Positions 1 to 11,601 of a stretch of 64,000 nt of DNA are shown in pieces. Below the pieces are notes generated by a model that searched no databases, was not told where the DNA came from, and saw only the letters and a list, made by a program, of their open reading frames with translations. Source of the DNA: Poa pratensis (taxonomy: Eukaryota > Streptophyta > Magnoliopsida > Poales > Poaceae); NCBI GenBank assembly GCA_947311845.1, contig CAMZMU010000027.1, positions 42,372,853 through 42,436,852 of the forward strand. Direction: 5' to 3'. Both the position numbers and the translations under genes were made by a program. Every line of letters begins with the position of its first letter. Position 1 is the stretch's first letter.

Positions 1-2478
1 AATGAATCATATAAGCAAAAACTTTTCATGAATAGTACTTTCAAGACAAGCATCAAAAAGTTTTGCATAAGAGGTAACTCATAAAGCAATAGATTCAAAG
101 TAAAAGGCATTGAAGCAACACAAAGGATGATTAAGTTTCAGCATTGCTTTCAACTTGTAACATGTATATCTCATGGATAGTTGTCAACATAAAGCAATAT
201 AACAAGTGCAATAAGTAAACATGTAAGAATCAATGCACACAAAGTTGACACAAGTGTTTGCTTCTAAGATAGAAAGGAGTAGGTAAACTGACTCAACATA
301 AAGTAAAAGATAGGCCCTTCGCAGAGGGAAGCAGGGATTAAATCATGTGCTAGAGCTTTTTAAGTTTTCGAAAGCATATAGAGAGCACAAAATAAGTATT
401 TGAGAGGTGTTTGTTGTTGTCAACGAATGGTAGTGGGCACTCTAACCCCCTTGTCAACCAGACTTTCAAGAGCGGCTCCCATGAAGGACGTTATCTCTAC
501 CAGCAAGGTAGATCATCCCTCTTCTCTTTTGTTTACACATGTATTTTAGTTTCTTTATAGATGACACTCCTCCCAACCTTTTGCTTACACAAGCCATGGC
601 TAACCGAATCCTCGGGTGCCTTCCAACATTCACATACCATGGAGGAGTGTCTATTTGCAAATTAAGTTGCTTACTGATAAATCAGGGCAAAACATGTGAA
701 GAGAATTATTAATGAAAGTTGTAATTAATTGGGGCTGGGCACCCCGTTGCCAGCTCTTTTTGCAAATTATTGGATAAGCGGATGTATATGCCACTAGTCC
801 ATTGGTGAAAGTCTGTCAGAAGTAAATGACAAGATTGAAAGATAAAACACCACATACTTCCTCATGAGCTATAAAACATTGACACAAATAAGGAGTAATA
901 AAGTTTTGAATAGTTTAAAGGTAGCACATGAAATATTTACTTGGAATGGCAGGAAATACCACATAGTAGGTAGGTATGGTGGACACAAATGGCATGGGTT
1001 TTGGCTCAAGTTTTGGATGCACGAGAAGCATTCCCTCTCAGTACAGAGTTTAGGCTAGCAAGGTTGTTTGAAGCAAACACAAGTATAAACCGGTACAGCA
1101 AGAATCACATAAAAACATATTGCAAGTATTATAAGACTCTACACTGTCTTCCTTGTTGCTCAAACATTTTACCAGAAAATATCTAGACCTTAGAGAGAAC
1201 AAATATGCATCCCAAGTCTCAACAAGCTCTACGGTAGTTCTCCACTACTAGGCTTTAACTACATGATGCAAGAGCTTAAACATGATCTACTTGAGAGCTC
1301 AAAACAATTGCAAAGCATCAAATCAAAACAAGACAATGATCTACAAGAATGCATATGTCTTTTCCAATACCAACTACTACATGTAGCATTTTCTTTCTTC
1401 CAAACAAACACCAATCAATTTATTTAAACATAAACTCTCCAAATGATAATATAATGCAGCAAGAGAGTATTTATAAACAAGTGCTAACAGCTCGAAGAGA
1501 TGCATGAAAAACAGGAGCTAAAAGCACTGCAGTAGCTAGTTAAGAATACTCAACAAATATAAGTGAAGAACATGAGTATTCACATGAAAAAGCGGAGCGT
1601 GTCTCTCTCCCACACAAGGATTGCTAGGATCCGAATTTATTCAAACAAAAACAAAAATAAAAACACACAGACGCTCCAAGTAAAGCGCATAAGATGTGAA
1701 AGAATTAAAATATAGTTTCACTAGAGATGACCTGATAAGTTTGTTGATGAAGAAGGGGATGCCTTGGGCATCCCCAAGCTTAGACGCTTGAGTCTCTCTG
1801 AATATGGTTGGGATGAACCACGGGGGCATCCCCAAGCTTAGGCTTTTCACTCTTCTTGATCACATAATATCACCCTTCTCGCTTGATCCTTGAAAACTTC
1901 CTTCACACCAAACTCAAGACAGTTCTCATTAGAGGGTTAGTGCATAATCAAAAATTCTCATATTCTGTAATGATACAATCAATCCCAAAGCTTCTGGACA
2001 TTAGCTACAGCCACCAATGCTTTGTGGAGCAAAGAAATCCACACAAACACAGTAAAAGAGCGAATGCAAAACAAAAGGCAGAATCTGTCAAAAACAGAAC
2101 AGTCTGGAATGACGAATTTTTTCGAGGCACTTAAGTTGCTCAGATGGATCTGGCCTAAAATAATGAAAGTTGCGTACATATCTCAGGAATATGCGTGATT
2201 TTTTCAGAATTTTTTGAATTTTCTACAGGGAGATAAGCTCAAATCCGTGACAGCTAAAAATCTGTCACTGCGCAGAAATCCAAATCTTGCATCAACTTTC
2301 AATATAGAACTTTACTTGGCACAACATTGCGATAAAATAAAGATACAAAGGAGTTGCTACAGAAGTAACAAAACTCCTTGACTCAAAGAAAACAAAAATA
2401 ACAGCAAATAAAAACGATGGGTTGTCTCCCATAAGCGCTTTTCTTTAACGCCTTTCAGCTAGGCGCAGAAAGTGAAAA

Positions 2479-3012
2479 TCAAGTGTCAAAAAGTGGAGGA
2501 GCATTGACATCAATACCAAGGGCCATGCGCCTACCTCTCTTACCCTTAGACTTACTCTTTGGTTTGGGGAATACATGGCCGCACCTTGGTGTGGAGGTAA
2601 GATTCAGAGTGCCTTTTCCCACATCTATGGTTGCTCCCATTAATTTGAGCAGAGATCTTCCAAGTGTAATTTGTCCTGTCCCTGCACATTCAATAACAAG
2701 ATAATCAGTGGACACCGTTCTCCCAAGAAAGGTTGTAAACACACCCTCAGCTATCCCCTCGGGAAATATAACAGAGTTATCAGTAAGAATTATTCCTTCT
2801 CCTCCCACAATAGCATCTAAAGCATATCTATAACAAAGGGCTAGACCAAAGTAGAAGCTAGTGAGAAGCAAGCTTAAAGTCATTTTAGGATCAGTTTTAC
2901 CAAAGGAATCATTAATTCTAGACCAAGCTTCTTTAAAATTCTCCTCACTCCCTTGTTTAAAAGTGAAGATCAATTCCTCGGGTGACATAGCAACATGCAT
3001 GGAACAAGACAT
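2479..3012 (-). CDS. Short retroelement ORF with retropepsin-like segment
   Basis: About 177 residues from the ATG at 3012; a reading from 3030 would need a TTG start. The N-terminal half contains MSPEELIFTFKQGSEENF, a gag-like helical stretch. The second half has TDYLVIE, then GQITLGRSLLKLMGATIDVGKGTL, cited here as separate motifs: it matches the pattern of the C-terminal part of retropepsins (LGR-LL---GA-ID---G-L). The catalytic D-(S/T)-G region is not seen. The C-terminus is basic (KPKSKSKGKRGRR). The ORF starts about 170 bases inside the primer-binding site, where gag is expected. It is probably a vestigial gag-protease protein; the function is inferred. Confidence 0.6.
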   Translation of the reverse strand: MSCSMHVAMSPEELIFTFKQGSEENFKEAWSRINDSFGKTDPKMTLSLLLTSFYFGLALCYRYALDAIVGGEGIILTDNSVIFPEGIAEGVFTTFLGRTVSTDYLVIECAGTGQITLGRSLLKLMGATIDVGKGTLNLTSTPRCGHVFPKPKSKSKGKRGRRMALGIDVNAPPLFDT

Positions 3013-3237
3013 GATGGTGACAAGAGACAAAACAAAACCGAAATAAACAAGTAACTATTTTTTTTGTGTTTTTGATAAAGAGAGCAAACAAGACTAAATA
3101 AAAATAAACTAAGCAAGACAAATAACAAAGTAAAGAGATTGGGCGTGAGAGACTCCCCTTGCAGAAGCAATTCGGTTTTCCCCGGCAACGGTGCCAGAAA
3201 ACGTGTTGCTAGCGCTAAGTTGACGAGGGAATATCTC

Positions 3238-3253
3238 CCTGGCAACAGCGCCA
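3238..3253 (-). other. Primer-binding site (tRNA-Asp type), with a second copy at 3180-3195
   Basis: On the plus strand the sequence CCTGGCAACAGCGCCA lies 7 bases inside the LTR and resembles the 3' end of tRNA-Asp. A closer match, CCCCGGCAACGGTGCCA, lies about 58 bases further inside. Two PBS-like copies in tandem suggest a local duplication of the LTR-adjacent leader. Confidence 0.75.
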
Positions 3254-3260
3254 GAAACTA

Positions 3261-4659
3261 TGCTTGATGCGTGTAACGTCACACGTCAGTTGGGAACCCC
3301 AAGAGGAAGGTATGATGAGTGCAGCAGCAAGTTTTCACTCAGTATGAAACCAAGGTTTATCGAACCAGTAGGAAAACGAGGTTGCTTCGAAGGTGTTGGT
3401 GAAGGAGTGTAGTGCGGCGCAACATCAGGGATTCCGGTGCCAACGTGGAACCTGCACAACACAATCAAATTACTTTGCCCCAACTTAACAGTGAGGTTGT
3501 CAATCTCACCGGCTTGCTGAAAACAAAGGGTTAAACGTATCGTATGGAAGATGATGTTTGTTTGCATAAAACAGTAGAGAACAATGATTGCAGTAGATTG
3601 TATTTCAGATGTAAAAGAATGGACCGGGGTCCACAATTCACTAGTGGTGTCTCTCCAATAAGATAACTAACATGTTGGGTAAACAAATTGCATTAAGTAA
3701 TGTGCGTAATGTAAACAATACATTCATCCTTGAATAAAGCATTGCTGTTTTACCCCTAGTGGCAACAACACATCTACAACCTTAGAACTTGTTGTCACTA
3801 TCCCAGGTTAAATAGAGGTTGAACCCAACTATCATGCATAAATACCCTCTCTTGGAGTCACAAGTATTCACTTGGCCAAGGCTTCAACAAGTAACGGAGA
3901 GCATGCAAGATCACAAATGACATAGACATGATAATATAATATTCAGCTCCACATAGGTATCAATATAAGTCAGATCCCAGCAAACACAACATGTAGCATT
4001 ACAATAAGATGATCTTGATCATCATAGGCAGCTCACAAGATCTAAACATGATGGCACAAGTGGAGAAGACAACCATCTAGATACTGCTATGGACCCATAG
4101 TCCAAGGATGAACTACTCACGCATCACTCCGGAGGCGGACATGGCGATGTAGAGCCCTCCGGTGATGATTCCCCTCTCCGGCAGGGTGCCGAGAAGAGCT
4201 TCAGAACCCCCCGAGTTAGGGTTGACGACGGCGGCGGCAGCGAATATGTTCTGGATGAAAGGCTCGGTGTTTTAGGGTTTTCACGTCTCGGGGAATAAAT
4301 AGGCGAAGGGGCGATGTCGGCGGACCCCCGAGGGGCCCAAACCACCAGGCGGCGCGGTGGGCCCCACTGCCGCGCCGGCCTGTGGTTTGGCCACCTCGTG
4401 GCTCCCCTTCGGACTCCGTGTACGTGTTGGAAAAATAGGGACTTGACCTTTTGTTTCGTGCAATTCCGAGAATATTTCCAGAAGTAACTTTCTGAAACCA
4501 AAAACAGCAGAAAACAGGGAACTTGCACTGTGACATCTTGTTAATAGGTTAGTCCCAGAAAATACATAAAAGTGATATGAAGTGTATATAAAACATGTAG
4601 CAAATGGTATAATATAAGCATGGAACAACAGAAATTATGGATACGTTGGAGACGTATCA
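3261..4659 (-). repeat. 5' LTR of the minus-strand Gypsy element
   Basis: It runs from TGCTTGATGC to GACGTATCA, giving TG...CA ends and a length of 1399 bases. Read on the minus strand it opens TGATACGTCTCCAACGTATC, an LTR start that is common in Triticeae Gypsy elements. The inner end abuts the primer-binding site. The partner LTR and the target duplication are outside the window. Confidence 0.85.
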
Positions 4660-6200
4660 CTTTTCCATGGCGAGCGCGCTGATCGAGTCAGGCCATTAAG
4701 CTCGCTCTCCGACGAGCTGAGACGCGCGCATGCATATGTGAGCGAGCAGGCGTTAGCGCGGCTGCAGAGACCGCGAGCTAGAGCGCATGCACGGGGCGCA
4801 CGGCAGCACGCGCAGCTCGACCGGACATGAACGGCAGGGCGCGCCACCCTTCGACCCAGTGGGCAGGCGATTACGCGCGCTCATACACCGATACAACGGC
4901 GCGCTAACATGCGCACGCTGCACAGCCTGCATAGAAGAGAGCGGCGCGCCGTGCAGGCATGCGGGCGTGTACCGGCATCGTTGTAGCCCTAAGCTGCGCG
5001 CCGGCCGGCCGGCCGGCAGTTCTAGCCTGCTAATGTGCATTCATGACTCGCGTGCATTCAAATTATAATATATATCTAACGGTGAGAGTTTTGTCGCAAA
5101 TAGGCTTAGCCTAGTGGCAAGGGGATGGTGATGCATTCCTTGCCCACCCAAGTTCGAGTCCCCACGCTCGCAATTTCGGTGTTGCATATAAAAAGGTTGT
5201 CATCATGTAGTCCTGTGGCTCCGGCAATTCACTATTATCGATTAATTAGTGGTCGATGATACTGGGTTGTCGCATCCATCGAACTGTTGCATTGCAACAT
5301 GTTTTGTTTCTTTTTCCAGTTATATATACTCATTTTTTTGGCTTTTTATTAATTATTTTCAATTTACATGCCATTTTTTCATATATTAATGTGTTGTAGT
5401 AAGTTTAAATATCTGTAACTATTTTGATAGACAAATATCCGGAGGGTCCGGATAAACTCCGAGTTGTGGTTATAGAACGCAAATTGTTGAACTAATAATT
5501 TAATTACATGCCATTTTTTTACCTATGTAAATATGTATGAAAATTGCCATCGTGCACTAAATGATATCAGTAAATGTGTTGTAGTAAGTAACTAATTATA
5601 AAATATTTGTAGCTGTGGTTCATATTTTAATAGACTAATATCCGGAGGTCCAGACAAACTCCGAGTTTTCACTAAAACGGTTTTGCTTTATTAATAGTTA
5701 TTTAAAATACTCTTCTTGCATTTTACAATGATACTTATCACAAAATGTTGGTAGTGTGATTTTTTGTGGAGTTTTAAAATTTAATATATTTTTCTTGCAT
5801 TTAATGTTATTCCTTTTGCTTTTTAACGGTTTTAATTTATATAATACGTAAAACTTGCCAATAAATCATGAAACTTGCTATGTGTTTATTATATGATACC
5901 TACAGGATGTGGTAATTATATTACACAATTCTAAAGAAAATGCACTGAAGTTCTACTGTAACGAGTACAACGATCACTGCCGGTTCACCACACATTTGAG
6001 TGTAAACTCCAAACCTTGTATACTACATTATATATATCTTCATTATGTGCTCAATAAATTGTATATCAACTAAATTGAACAGCACAAAGGATACGTACAC
6101 ATTTTTATAATTTATAACATTTTTTCCTTATTTGTTTGATTTATTTTTGATTACAGCAAAATCCGGAGTGACCGAACATATACGTATGGTCCGAAGGGCG
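4660..6200. other. Intergenic: GC-rich block followed by AT-rich repeats
   Basis: 4660-5050 is GC-rich with a CCGGCCGG run near 5000, and no convincing ORF. 5180-6160 is AT-rich. Two diverged direct repeats of about 110-150 bases (about 5360-5465 and 5505-5665) share ATGCCATTTTTT, TGTGTTGTAGTAAGT and TATCCGGAGG-TCC followed by ACTCCGAGTT. No gene was recognised. Confidence 0.5.
5098..5190 (+). repeat. tRNA-derived SINE-like fragment
   Basis: TAGCCTAGTGG (5107-5117) fits an RNA polymerase III A box and AGTTCGAGTCC (5151-5161) fits a B box, at tRNA-like spacing. No tRNA cloverleaf or poly-A tail could be defined, so a degraded SINE or tRNA relic is more likely than a functional tRNA. Confidence 0.45.
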
Positions 6201-6437
6201 AATATTGGCGGCAATGCCAAATTTTTTGGGCTCAAAATTTAGGGGGCGGGGATATTTCCCCACTGCCGCCAGGCAACTCAAACCCTATCTCGACCCTGAC
6301 CCTCTCGCCACCACCCCCCATTCCCCATTCCACATTCCCCCGACCTCTCACCGTTCCGCATCGCTGCCCCTCTGCTCACCGTCGGCCGCCGTTCCTCGTT
6401 GCTCAGGTGCGTTCTTCCTCTGATCCGCTGTTACTCA

Positions 6438-6530
6438 TAGCTTAGATCTTATCCGATAGCTCCGCCGCTATGGTAGCTTAGATCTTCTCCGAGCCGCCTC
6501 CGCTAGCTTAGATCTTCTCCGTTACTTCAG
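6438..6530 (+). repeat. Three copies of TAGCTTAGATCTTCTCCG-like leader repeat
   Basis: AGCTTAGATCTTATCCG, AGCTTAGATCTTCTCCG and AGCTTAGATCTTCTCCG lie at roughly 30-40-base intervals just upstream of the ATG at 6535, in the presumed 5' leader of the B3-like gene. Confidence 0.7.
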
Positions 6531-6534
6531 ATTG

Positions 6535-8256
6535 ATGGTCGGCCACATGCGCGGCAGAGGTGGGCGCGGCTCCGGAGGAAGATCTGCCGCGACCGCTGCG
6601 GATGATGATGATATCACGCGCCTCACCGCTCGGGCTGATGCGCTCAGGCTCAGCTGTTGTCTCGGCCGCTCGGGCCGCTCAGGCTCGGGCTGCTTCTGCT
6701 ATCGCGTCCGCTCAGTCTGATATCATGACCGCTCGGGCTGATCTCGTGGCCGCTCGGGCTGATGTCGCGGCCGCTCGGACTTATATCGCTGCTGCTCGGA
6801 CCGATGTCCTCTCCGCTCGGGCTGATATCGCGGCCGCTCGGGCTGATGTCGCGGCAGGTCGGGCTGATGTCCTCGCCGCTCAGGCTGATGCCGGGTCGTC
6901 CGGTCTGATGCCGCTGCCGGTCGGGCTGATGTCCTCACCGCTCGGGCTAATACGACACTGCTTCGAGCCGACCAAGTTGTGGAGACCGGCAGCGCTGCTC
7001 TGGACCACCACAAGCTGGCGTGAAGAGTACTACAACGAGCATCCGCCAAGTTTTTGTTTGGAATATGTTTAGTTTCCTTCTCTGCAACGTAAAATCCGGT
7101 CGCTCGGGCTGAACATCAGTTTGTTCTAGCTAATTATAAATCTAGCTCGATTTAGTTGTTTGAATATGTACCATGTTGTTTGAATATGCAGTACTAAATG
7201 CATTTCAGAATTTATATGCATATGTTGTGATACCTCTTTATTATGACTAATTGATTAGCAGGGATATATATATGGCATGCCAAGTGTGCAAAATGATTGT
7301 GCAGGCAGGAAATACACTGGATCCTTCAGTGTTTATCTGCAAGACTGCCACCGGAAGTCATTGGTAAGAAAGAAAATCTTGTTCAACATCAAATACTTCT
7401 AGTACTGTCTTTATGTTCATATCATAATTATATACCTAATTTATGTGTTGCTGTTGCTGCTGCACAGATTGTACCATGCTATGCTAGGCAAGAGTTCGAG
7501 TTATTAGTACGCAAAAGTTTGGTTTTTCGTTCTCTTGGTGGCACATACAAAATTCATGTGAAAAACAAATATAGAAAGACTCGCTTGTACGGCAAAGGAT
7601 GAGAACAGTTGATCAAGCTGAACAATCTCAGAGTAGGAGACATGCTAGTTTTTTGCATGACCGGACCAAATCCAAAAATCTCTGTTCTCATTATGGACTT
7701 TGGCAAAAACGCAGAGGATATTGACGAGAAATCTTCTGACAGTGATTCTGATGAGGATTTAGAGAGTTAAGAAGAGGATAGTTACATAGTTGCACAAAGA
7801 GTCCATCTCAAGAACCATGAGAAGTACCACCTCGTTCCGCTTATACCCCAAAGAGCTAACTATGTTGGGGTTCCTTTTGTCACTCGTTTGACGAGCACAA
7901 ATCTGAACCAACATGATATGGTAACGAACACTATCATGTCTCTTTACCTCTTCAAAATGTACATATGCCTACATAGTTATGTTGTCTCTTTACATGCGCA
8001 GAAACTACCTAAGACGATAGCAGAAGAGGCTGGCCTACCGACTAAAGGCAATGCTGGACTACAACTTAGAACAACAGGGGTTGTCACCACCATAACGTAC
8101 ACCATGAAAACTGACGACCGTATTGTTTTCGGCAAGCCGGGATGGAAGAATTTTCTCGAAGGCAAGAATTTTAAGGTTGATCAACCTGTGTTGATCATTC
8201 TTAGAAAAACCAATGACCTCAGCTTGGAAGTCATCATTGAGATGCAGATCATCTAG
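6535..8256 (+). pseudogene. Two-B3-domain (REM-like) transcription factor relic with Ala-rich heptad N-terminus
   Basis: B3 proteins are plant DNA-binding factors. Exon 1 (ATG 6535) starts with an RG-rich MRGRGGRGSGG, then a 7-residue repeat (see the 6626-6960 entry). It shifts frame near 6650 and 6890 and ends around ALDHHKLA (7019). Exon 2 (7305-7363) joins an exon at 7468 across a 104-base GT-AG intron. Together they encode the first B3 domain, which carries GGTYKIHV and LRVGDMLVF. A TGA at 7600 sits where B3 proteins have the conserved Trp (GKG-stop-EQ). A TAA follows at 7768. The second B3 domain is split by an 81-base GT-AG intron (7921-8001) and has KLPKTIAEEAGLPTKGN and PGWKNFLEGKNFKVDQ before a natural stop at 8256. 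All B3 exons share one frame apart from these stops. I infer a recently dead gene. That the repeat exon and the B3 exons form one gene is inferred from adjacency. Confidence 0.7.
6626..6960 (+). repeat. 21-bp minisatellite encoding ARADVAA heptads
   Basis: Units of the form CCGCTCGGGCTGATGTCGCGG recur with exact 21-base spacing from about 6730 to 6960, with looser copies back to 6626 and a stray copy near 7096. In frame they give ARADLVA, ARADVAA, ARTYIAA, ARTDVLS, ARADIAA, ARADVAA. This is a seven-residue period with Ala at regular positions and alternating Arg and Asp, so a charged helix or coiled coil is likely. Non-21 indels shift the frame at both ends of the array. Confidence 0.85.
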
Positions 8257-8259
8257 TAG

Positions 8260-8750
8260 GAGTACTTCTTTAGTTATATGCATGTGGGTTTGGTGAAATC
8301 ATAATATTAAATATTTTGTTGTAGCTACGTTGGGTTGAACTTTCTTTATGTGAATTGCTTTTCTATAAATATAATGGAACAAGGGACTGATTCCTTGTGG
8401 ATTATTATATTTTGCTTCACAAAGTTGGACACCCGGAAATAATCCCGGAGCACACGCATATTGCCCAAAATGCAGCTGTTACGGCCGGAGAGAAAACTCG
8501 GACCGTCCGCATCCTAACGACGGCCACCGTTTGTAGCCGGCTCTAATGTATATGCATTACATACGTCTGATAATCACAGCCGTCTCAGAAGGTTTTGTTA
8601 TTGGAGACGGTTGTTAATCCTGTCCGTCGGAGCTGCTGAGGTCATTACAGCCGGCCTGAGCCAACCGACTCTAATGAAGCATATATTAGAGACCCCGACG
8701 TAGAGACGGCCATTAAAACCGTCGGAGGTACGACACTGAGGCCCGCTGCG
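8260..8750. other. Intergenic, with CACTA-like subterminal motifs
   Basis: From about 8430 there are repeated, inverted short motifs such as AGCCGGCTCTAATG, AGCCGTCTC, GGAGACGG, AACCGACTCTAATG and AGAGACGGCCATTA. This resembles the subterminal repeats of a degraded CACTA element. No CACTA terminus or target duplication was found. Confidence 0.35.
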
Positions 8751-8759
8751 CGATCAGCA

Positions 8760-9583
8760 CGCCCTGCCTCCATGCGCGCAAGAACTGCCCCGTCACCCTC
8801 TAAGTCCCTAGCCCTAGACCTGAAGGCGAGCAGGACGGCGGTGGCCTCTACATCATGGACATGATGCTCGCCCCGACGAATCCCACTCCGTTCAAGGCCC
8901 TCATCTACCGCGGATGCGCAGATAAACGCTATACCTCCGATTATAAGCCATGGCACTAGCACTGCGACGCCCTCCCGCGGCCACCCTTCTTCGATTACCG
9001 GCTTGACGATTTTACCTCAGTAATATCTTATGCTGTGGTGGGCGACCTCATCTGTGTCTCTCTGACCAATTATGGCACGTACTGCTTCGACACTGTCAGC
9101 CAGAAATGGAACCTGGCCGGTGACTGGCTGGTGCCATTATCCGGCAAGGCCGAGTACGTCCCTGAGCTCAAGTTCTGGTTTGGTGCCTCTGTTGATAATT
9201 GCCAGCTCCCGTGCACGGCCGACCTCTCCCCTATCCTGGGAGGGGCATGCTCCGAAGAAGAAGCAACGCTATATTTGGGGGATCCGCATCTGCCGGCGGC
9301 TTGGCTCCCGGATCTGTATATACGAGCCAACATTGTCAGCTTGGGTTCCGGTAGGTTTTGCATCATCAACTTCTTCCGAGATATGGAAGGCAGCAGGTCC
9401 TCTTGGGGGACTTGTTGGACAGATGGCATTCCAGTTGTTGTCTTCTCTTGTTTGGAAGTGTTGGCTGGCAATGGCAACGGCAAAGAAAGTAGCAGTTGGA
9501 ACGACGAGGGGCTTAGGATGATTAAGCACAAGTCTAGACTTTGTAGAGATACCGATACCCACTCCATGGAGTCGGTACTCTGA
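8760..9583 (+). pseudogene. DUF1668 family pseudogene
   Basis: The C-terminal 182 residues are open (9035-9583) and contain VVGDLICVSL, GTYCFDTVS, WFGASVDNCQLPCTADLSP, SLGSGRFCIINFF and RMIKHKSR, which I recognise as the pattern of the grass DUF1668 family (function unknown, greatly expanded in cereals). The same frame extends upstream through MDMMLAPTNPTPFKALIY (about 8855-8910), but a TAG at 8957-8959 interrupts it. No intact N-terminus was found. The region is therefore a broken copy rather than a gene. Confidence 0.7.
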
Positions 9584-9599
9584 CCGTGTCTTTGCTTTC

Positions 9600-10638
9600 A
9601 AAGCTTCACCCTTTTATCTATCTACATCTACTACGTATTTTGCAAGGAGGTAACTCGTACGACACTGATTGTAAGAAACCACCATAAATTGCTCTGGATG
9701 CTTATTCCAGGGCCTCAGGATTGTTTTCAGGTTTACTGCTGAGCAACTATTTTGTAGTACTCCTGTTTGATGATGGGTACTTGCTTCCTCCTACTTGAAT
9801 CGTCTCTGAAGATGCTGTTTTGCCTGACTTGAGCTGCTGTTTTAGAAGTAGAACATAACAGCTTGTGTATGTTTCTCGTCTATCACTTTGCCGTTTGAAC
9901 GCTGAATTGTGCTTGTGCAAAATGATGCCATTTAAATCTTGCATATTCATGTTAGACGACTCATGTTTCATGCATCTTCATCTACAACATGAAGTCCTAA
10001 AGAGATTCCCACTGCAACACGCGTGATATACGACTAAGTATATGTGTTGGGAACATCACTCTTCTTCACTCTTTGGATATGGAGTTAAGGATTTATGATG
10101 AGAAGGGAGACTGGAACCCAGGTTGGCTAGCTTATGGTGCCAACTGGCAGTGGGAGACATCTATACATACTTGCAAAAATCTCCATTTTTTTAGTAATTT
10201 CAAGTGGGAAAGATAAACGCTACATTGCACAAATATATAATACTATCTCAAGAACCATGCGTGGCAATATTTAGGATATCTCAAGAGCAATGAGTGGGAC
10301 TAAAAGGAGAAAATAAAGATACAGTGAACTCTGGATTGTGTTTGTGTAAGATGATGTCGTTTAATGCAAATTAGGAAGTATTGATGTTCGCAAGACTTCT
10401 GTAGCAGTAAAGCTAATATTCTCTGGGAGTATGCCAACGGACAGAAGCGAAGATTATATCTGAATATATTCAGGTTCTGTTGCATACTTACATAGATCTT
10501 GAGATAGCTTGGCCTAAAAGATACAATAGAGGGTAGATTGCATCAAGTCCATGGTAAGACTACGCTAGTGAAATATATTTTTCTAAATAAGATACGATAG
10601 AGGGTAGATTGCATCTAGTCTAGGTACATTTTTCATAG
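9600..10638. other. Intergenic with short diverged duplications
   Basis: A block near 9897-9935 (GAATTGTGCTTGTGCAAAATGATG) recurs diverged at 10329-10360. GATACAATAGAGGGTAGATTGCAT (about 10520) recurs at about 10591. No coding sequence is supported. Confidence 0.4.
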
Positions 10639-10657
10639 TCATAGTCAAGAGTAGATT

Positions 10658-10957
10658 TTTTTTTTTTTTGCGAAACACAGTACAACGCAAGCGCTCATAT
10701 ACACGCGCACACACTCACCCCTATGAACGCACGCACGCACACCCTACCCCTATGAGCACCTCCGAGAGACTGAGTCGGCGGGTCGAGTCTTGAGATTGAC
10801 GAAGTCACCACGGGCGCCTCGCTGTCGACGGGAACGTCGCCTCCCACTGAAGAATATTCCGCCTTAAATGAGAAACACCAGCGTCAAACCTGGGGTTTGA
10901 ACTCTGGTGGGCTAGGGGTACAACCACCCAACTAACCATCTTGCCACAGGCAAGTTC
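10658..10957 (-). mobile_element. tRNA-derived SINE, minus orientation
   Basis: The element has a T-run at its left end (the poly-A tail of a minus-strand insertion). Its right end reads, on the minus strand, GAGAACTTGCCTGTGGCAAGATGG, which includes an A-box-like segment, and CAGAGTTCAAACC, a B-box-like segment. It is flanked by a perfect 19-base target duplication TCATAGTCAAGAGTAGATT at 10639-10657 and 10958-10976. A second copy is at 22735-23025. Confidence 0.9.
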
Positions 10958-10976
10958 TCATAGTCAAGAGTAGATT

Positions 10977-11601
10977 ATAAAGTACAACAATGAGAAAGGA
11001 ATTTTTCTTTCGTGTTGCTTCCTTAATTGTGCATCAGTGATTGACGTCAATTCCATAGCGAGGCTGACAATGCCCACGTTCGCCGGGACGGCGTCGAGAG
11101 CCTCTGACTTGAATAGGAGCATAGCCTGGGCGGCGACGGTCACGGCGAGGGCCTCAGCGTTGGCGCAGGCCTGCATGGCGACGACAACAGCTTGGGCCTC
11201 TTGCAGGGCAAAGGCGGCGGCGCCCTCTGCCAACCGCTCCTTGGCCTTCTGCCCGTGACCACGCATCTTCGTGGTGTCGCTTCTAGCTGCTCCGGCGTGA
11301 GCTTACTCTTTGGCTTGAGTAGGGCCTCGGTGCCGGCGCGTCCTCCATCGGTGGTGTAGGGATTGGGGCGGCGCCGACACGGTTGGGATTGGAGAGGGGT
11401 TGGATGTGCCTCTGTAGGACAAGCGAGGACGCGGACACTGCGAGCTACCCAAACCCAGCCCAAATTTGGGCTCGAAATTGGTCGAAACTGACATGTCCGC
11501 GGCCTCCTGTCCCTTTGGGTGCGCCATTGGGCCTTGCCCTCTGTCCACGTGGACACGAACGGACAACGCTTGTTCGTTTGGGAGGCCCATTGGAGATGCC
11601 C
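10977..11601. mobile_element. Probable PIF/Harbinger-type fragment
   Basis: The right end reads CCCATTGGAGATGCCC followed by TTA (11602-11604). This fits a GGGCATCTCCAATGGG terminal repeat with a TTA target site. The interior is GC-rich. Its minus-strand ORF (10964-11266) is Ala-rich, with a KAKERLAEGAAAFALQEAQA stretch and KPKSKLTPEQLE further upstream (11140-11556 frame), a pattern often seen in transposon-associated host-like genes. The left terminus was not located. Confidence 0.4.

Larger units (their letters stand above)
1..3260 (-). mobile_element. Internal region of a non-autonomous Gypsy-type LTR retrotransposon
   Basis: The primer-binding site and LTR lie at the right side, so the element reads on the minus strand and its 3' LTR is off the left edge. 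The body holds one short ORF (2479-3012) and about 2.4 kb of non-coding sequence. No reverse transcriptase, RNase H or integrase is visible, so it resembles the TR-GAG or LARD class that needs enzymes from a partner element. I could not assign a family name. Confidence 0.8.

Noticed and set aside
4787..5068. ORF in the GC-rich block right of the first LTR
   Set aside because: ORFs of similar length occur on both strands of the same GC-rich sequence; no domain, no splice signals.
5098..5190. Functional tRNA gene
   Set aside because: The A and B box motifs are present but the acceptor and anticodon stems do not pair, so I list it only as SINE-like.
10679..10760. CRISPR-like or satellite array at the ACACACGC repeats
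   Set aside because: This is the GT-rich tail of the SINE, and the host is a plant.
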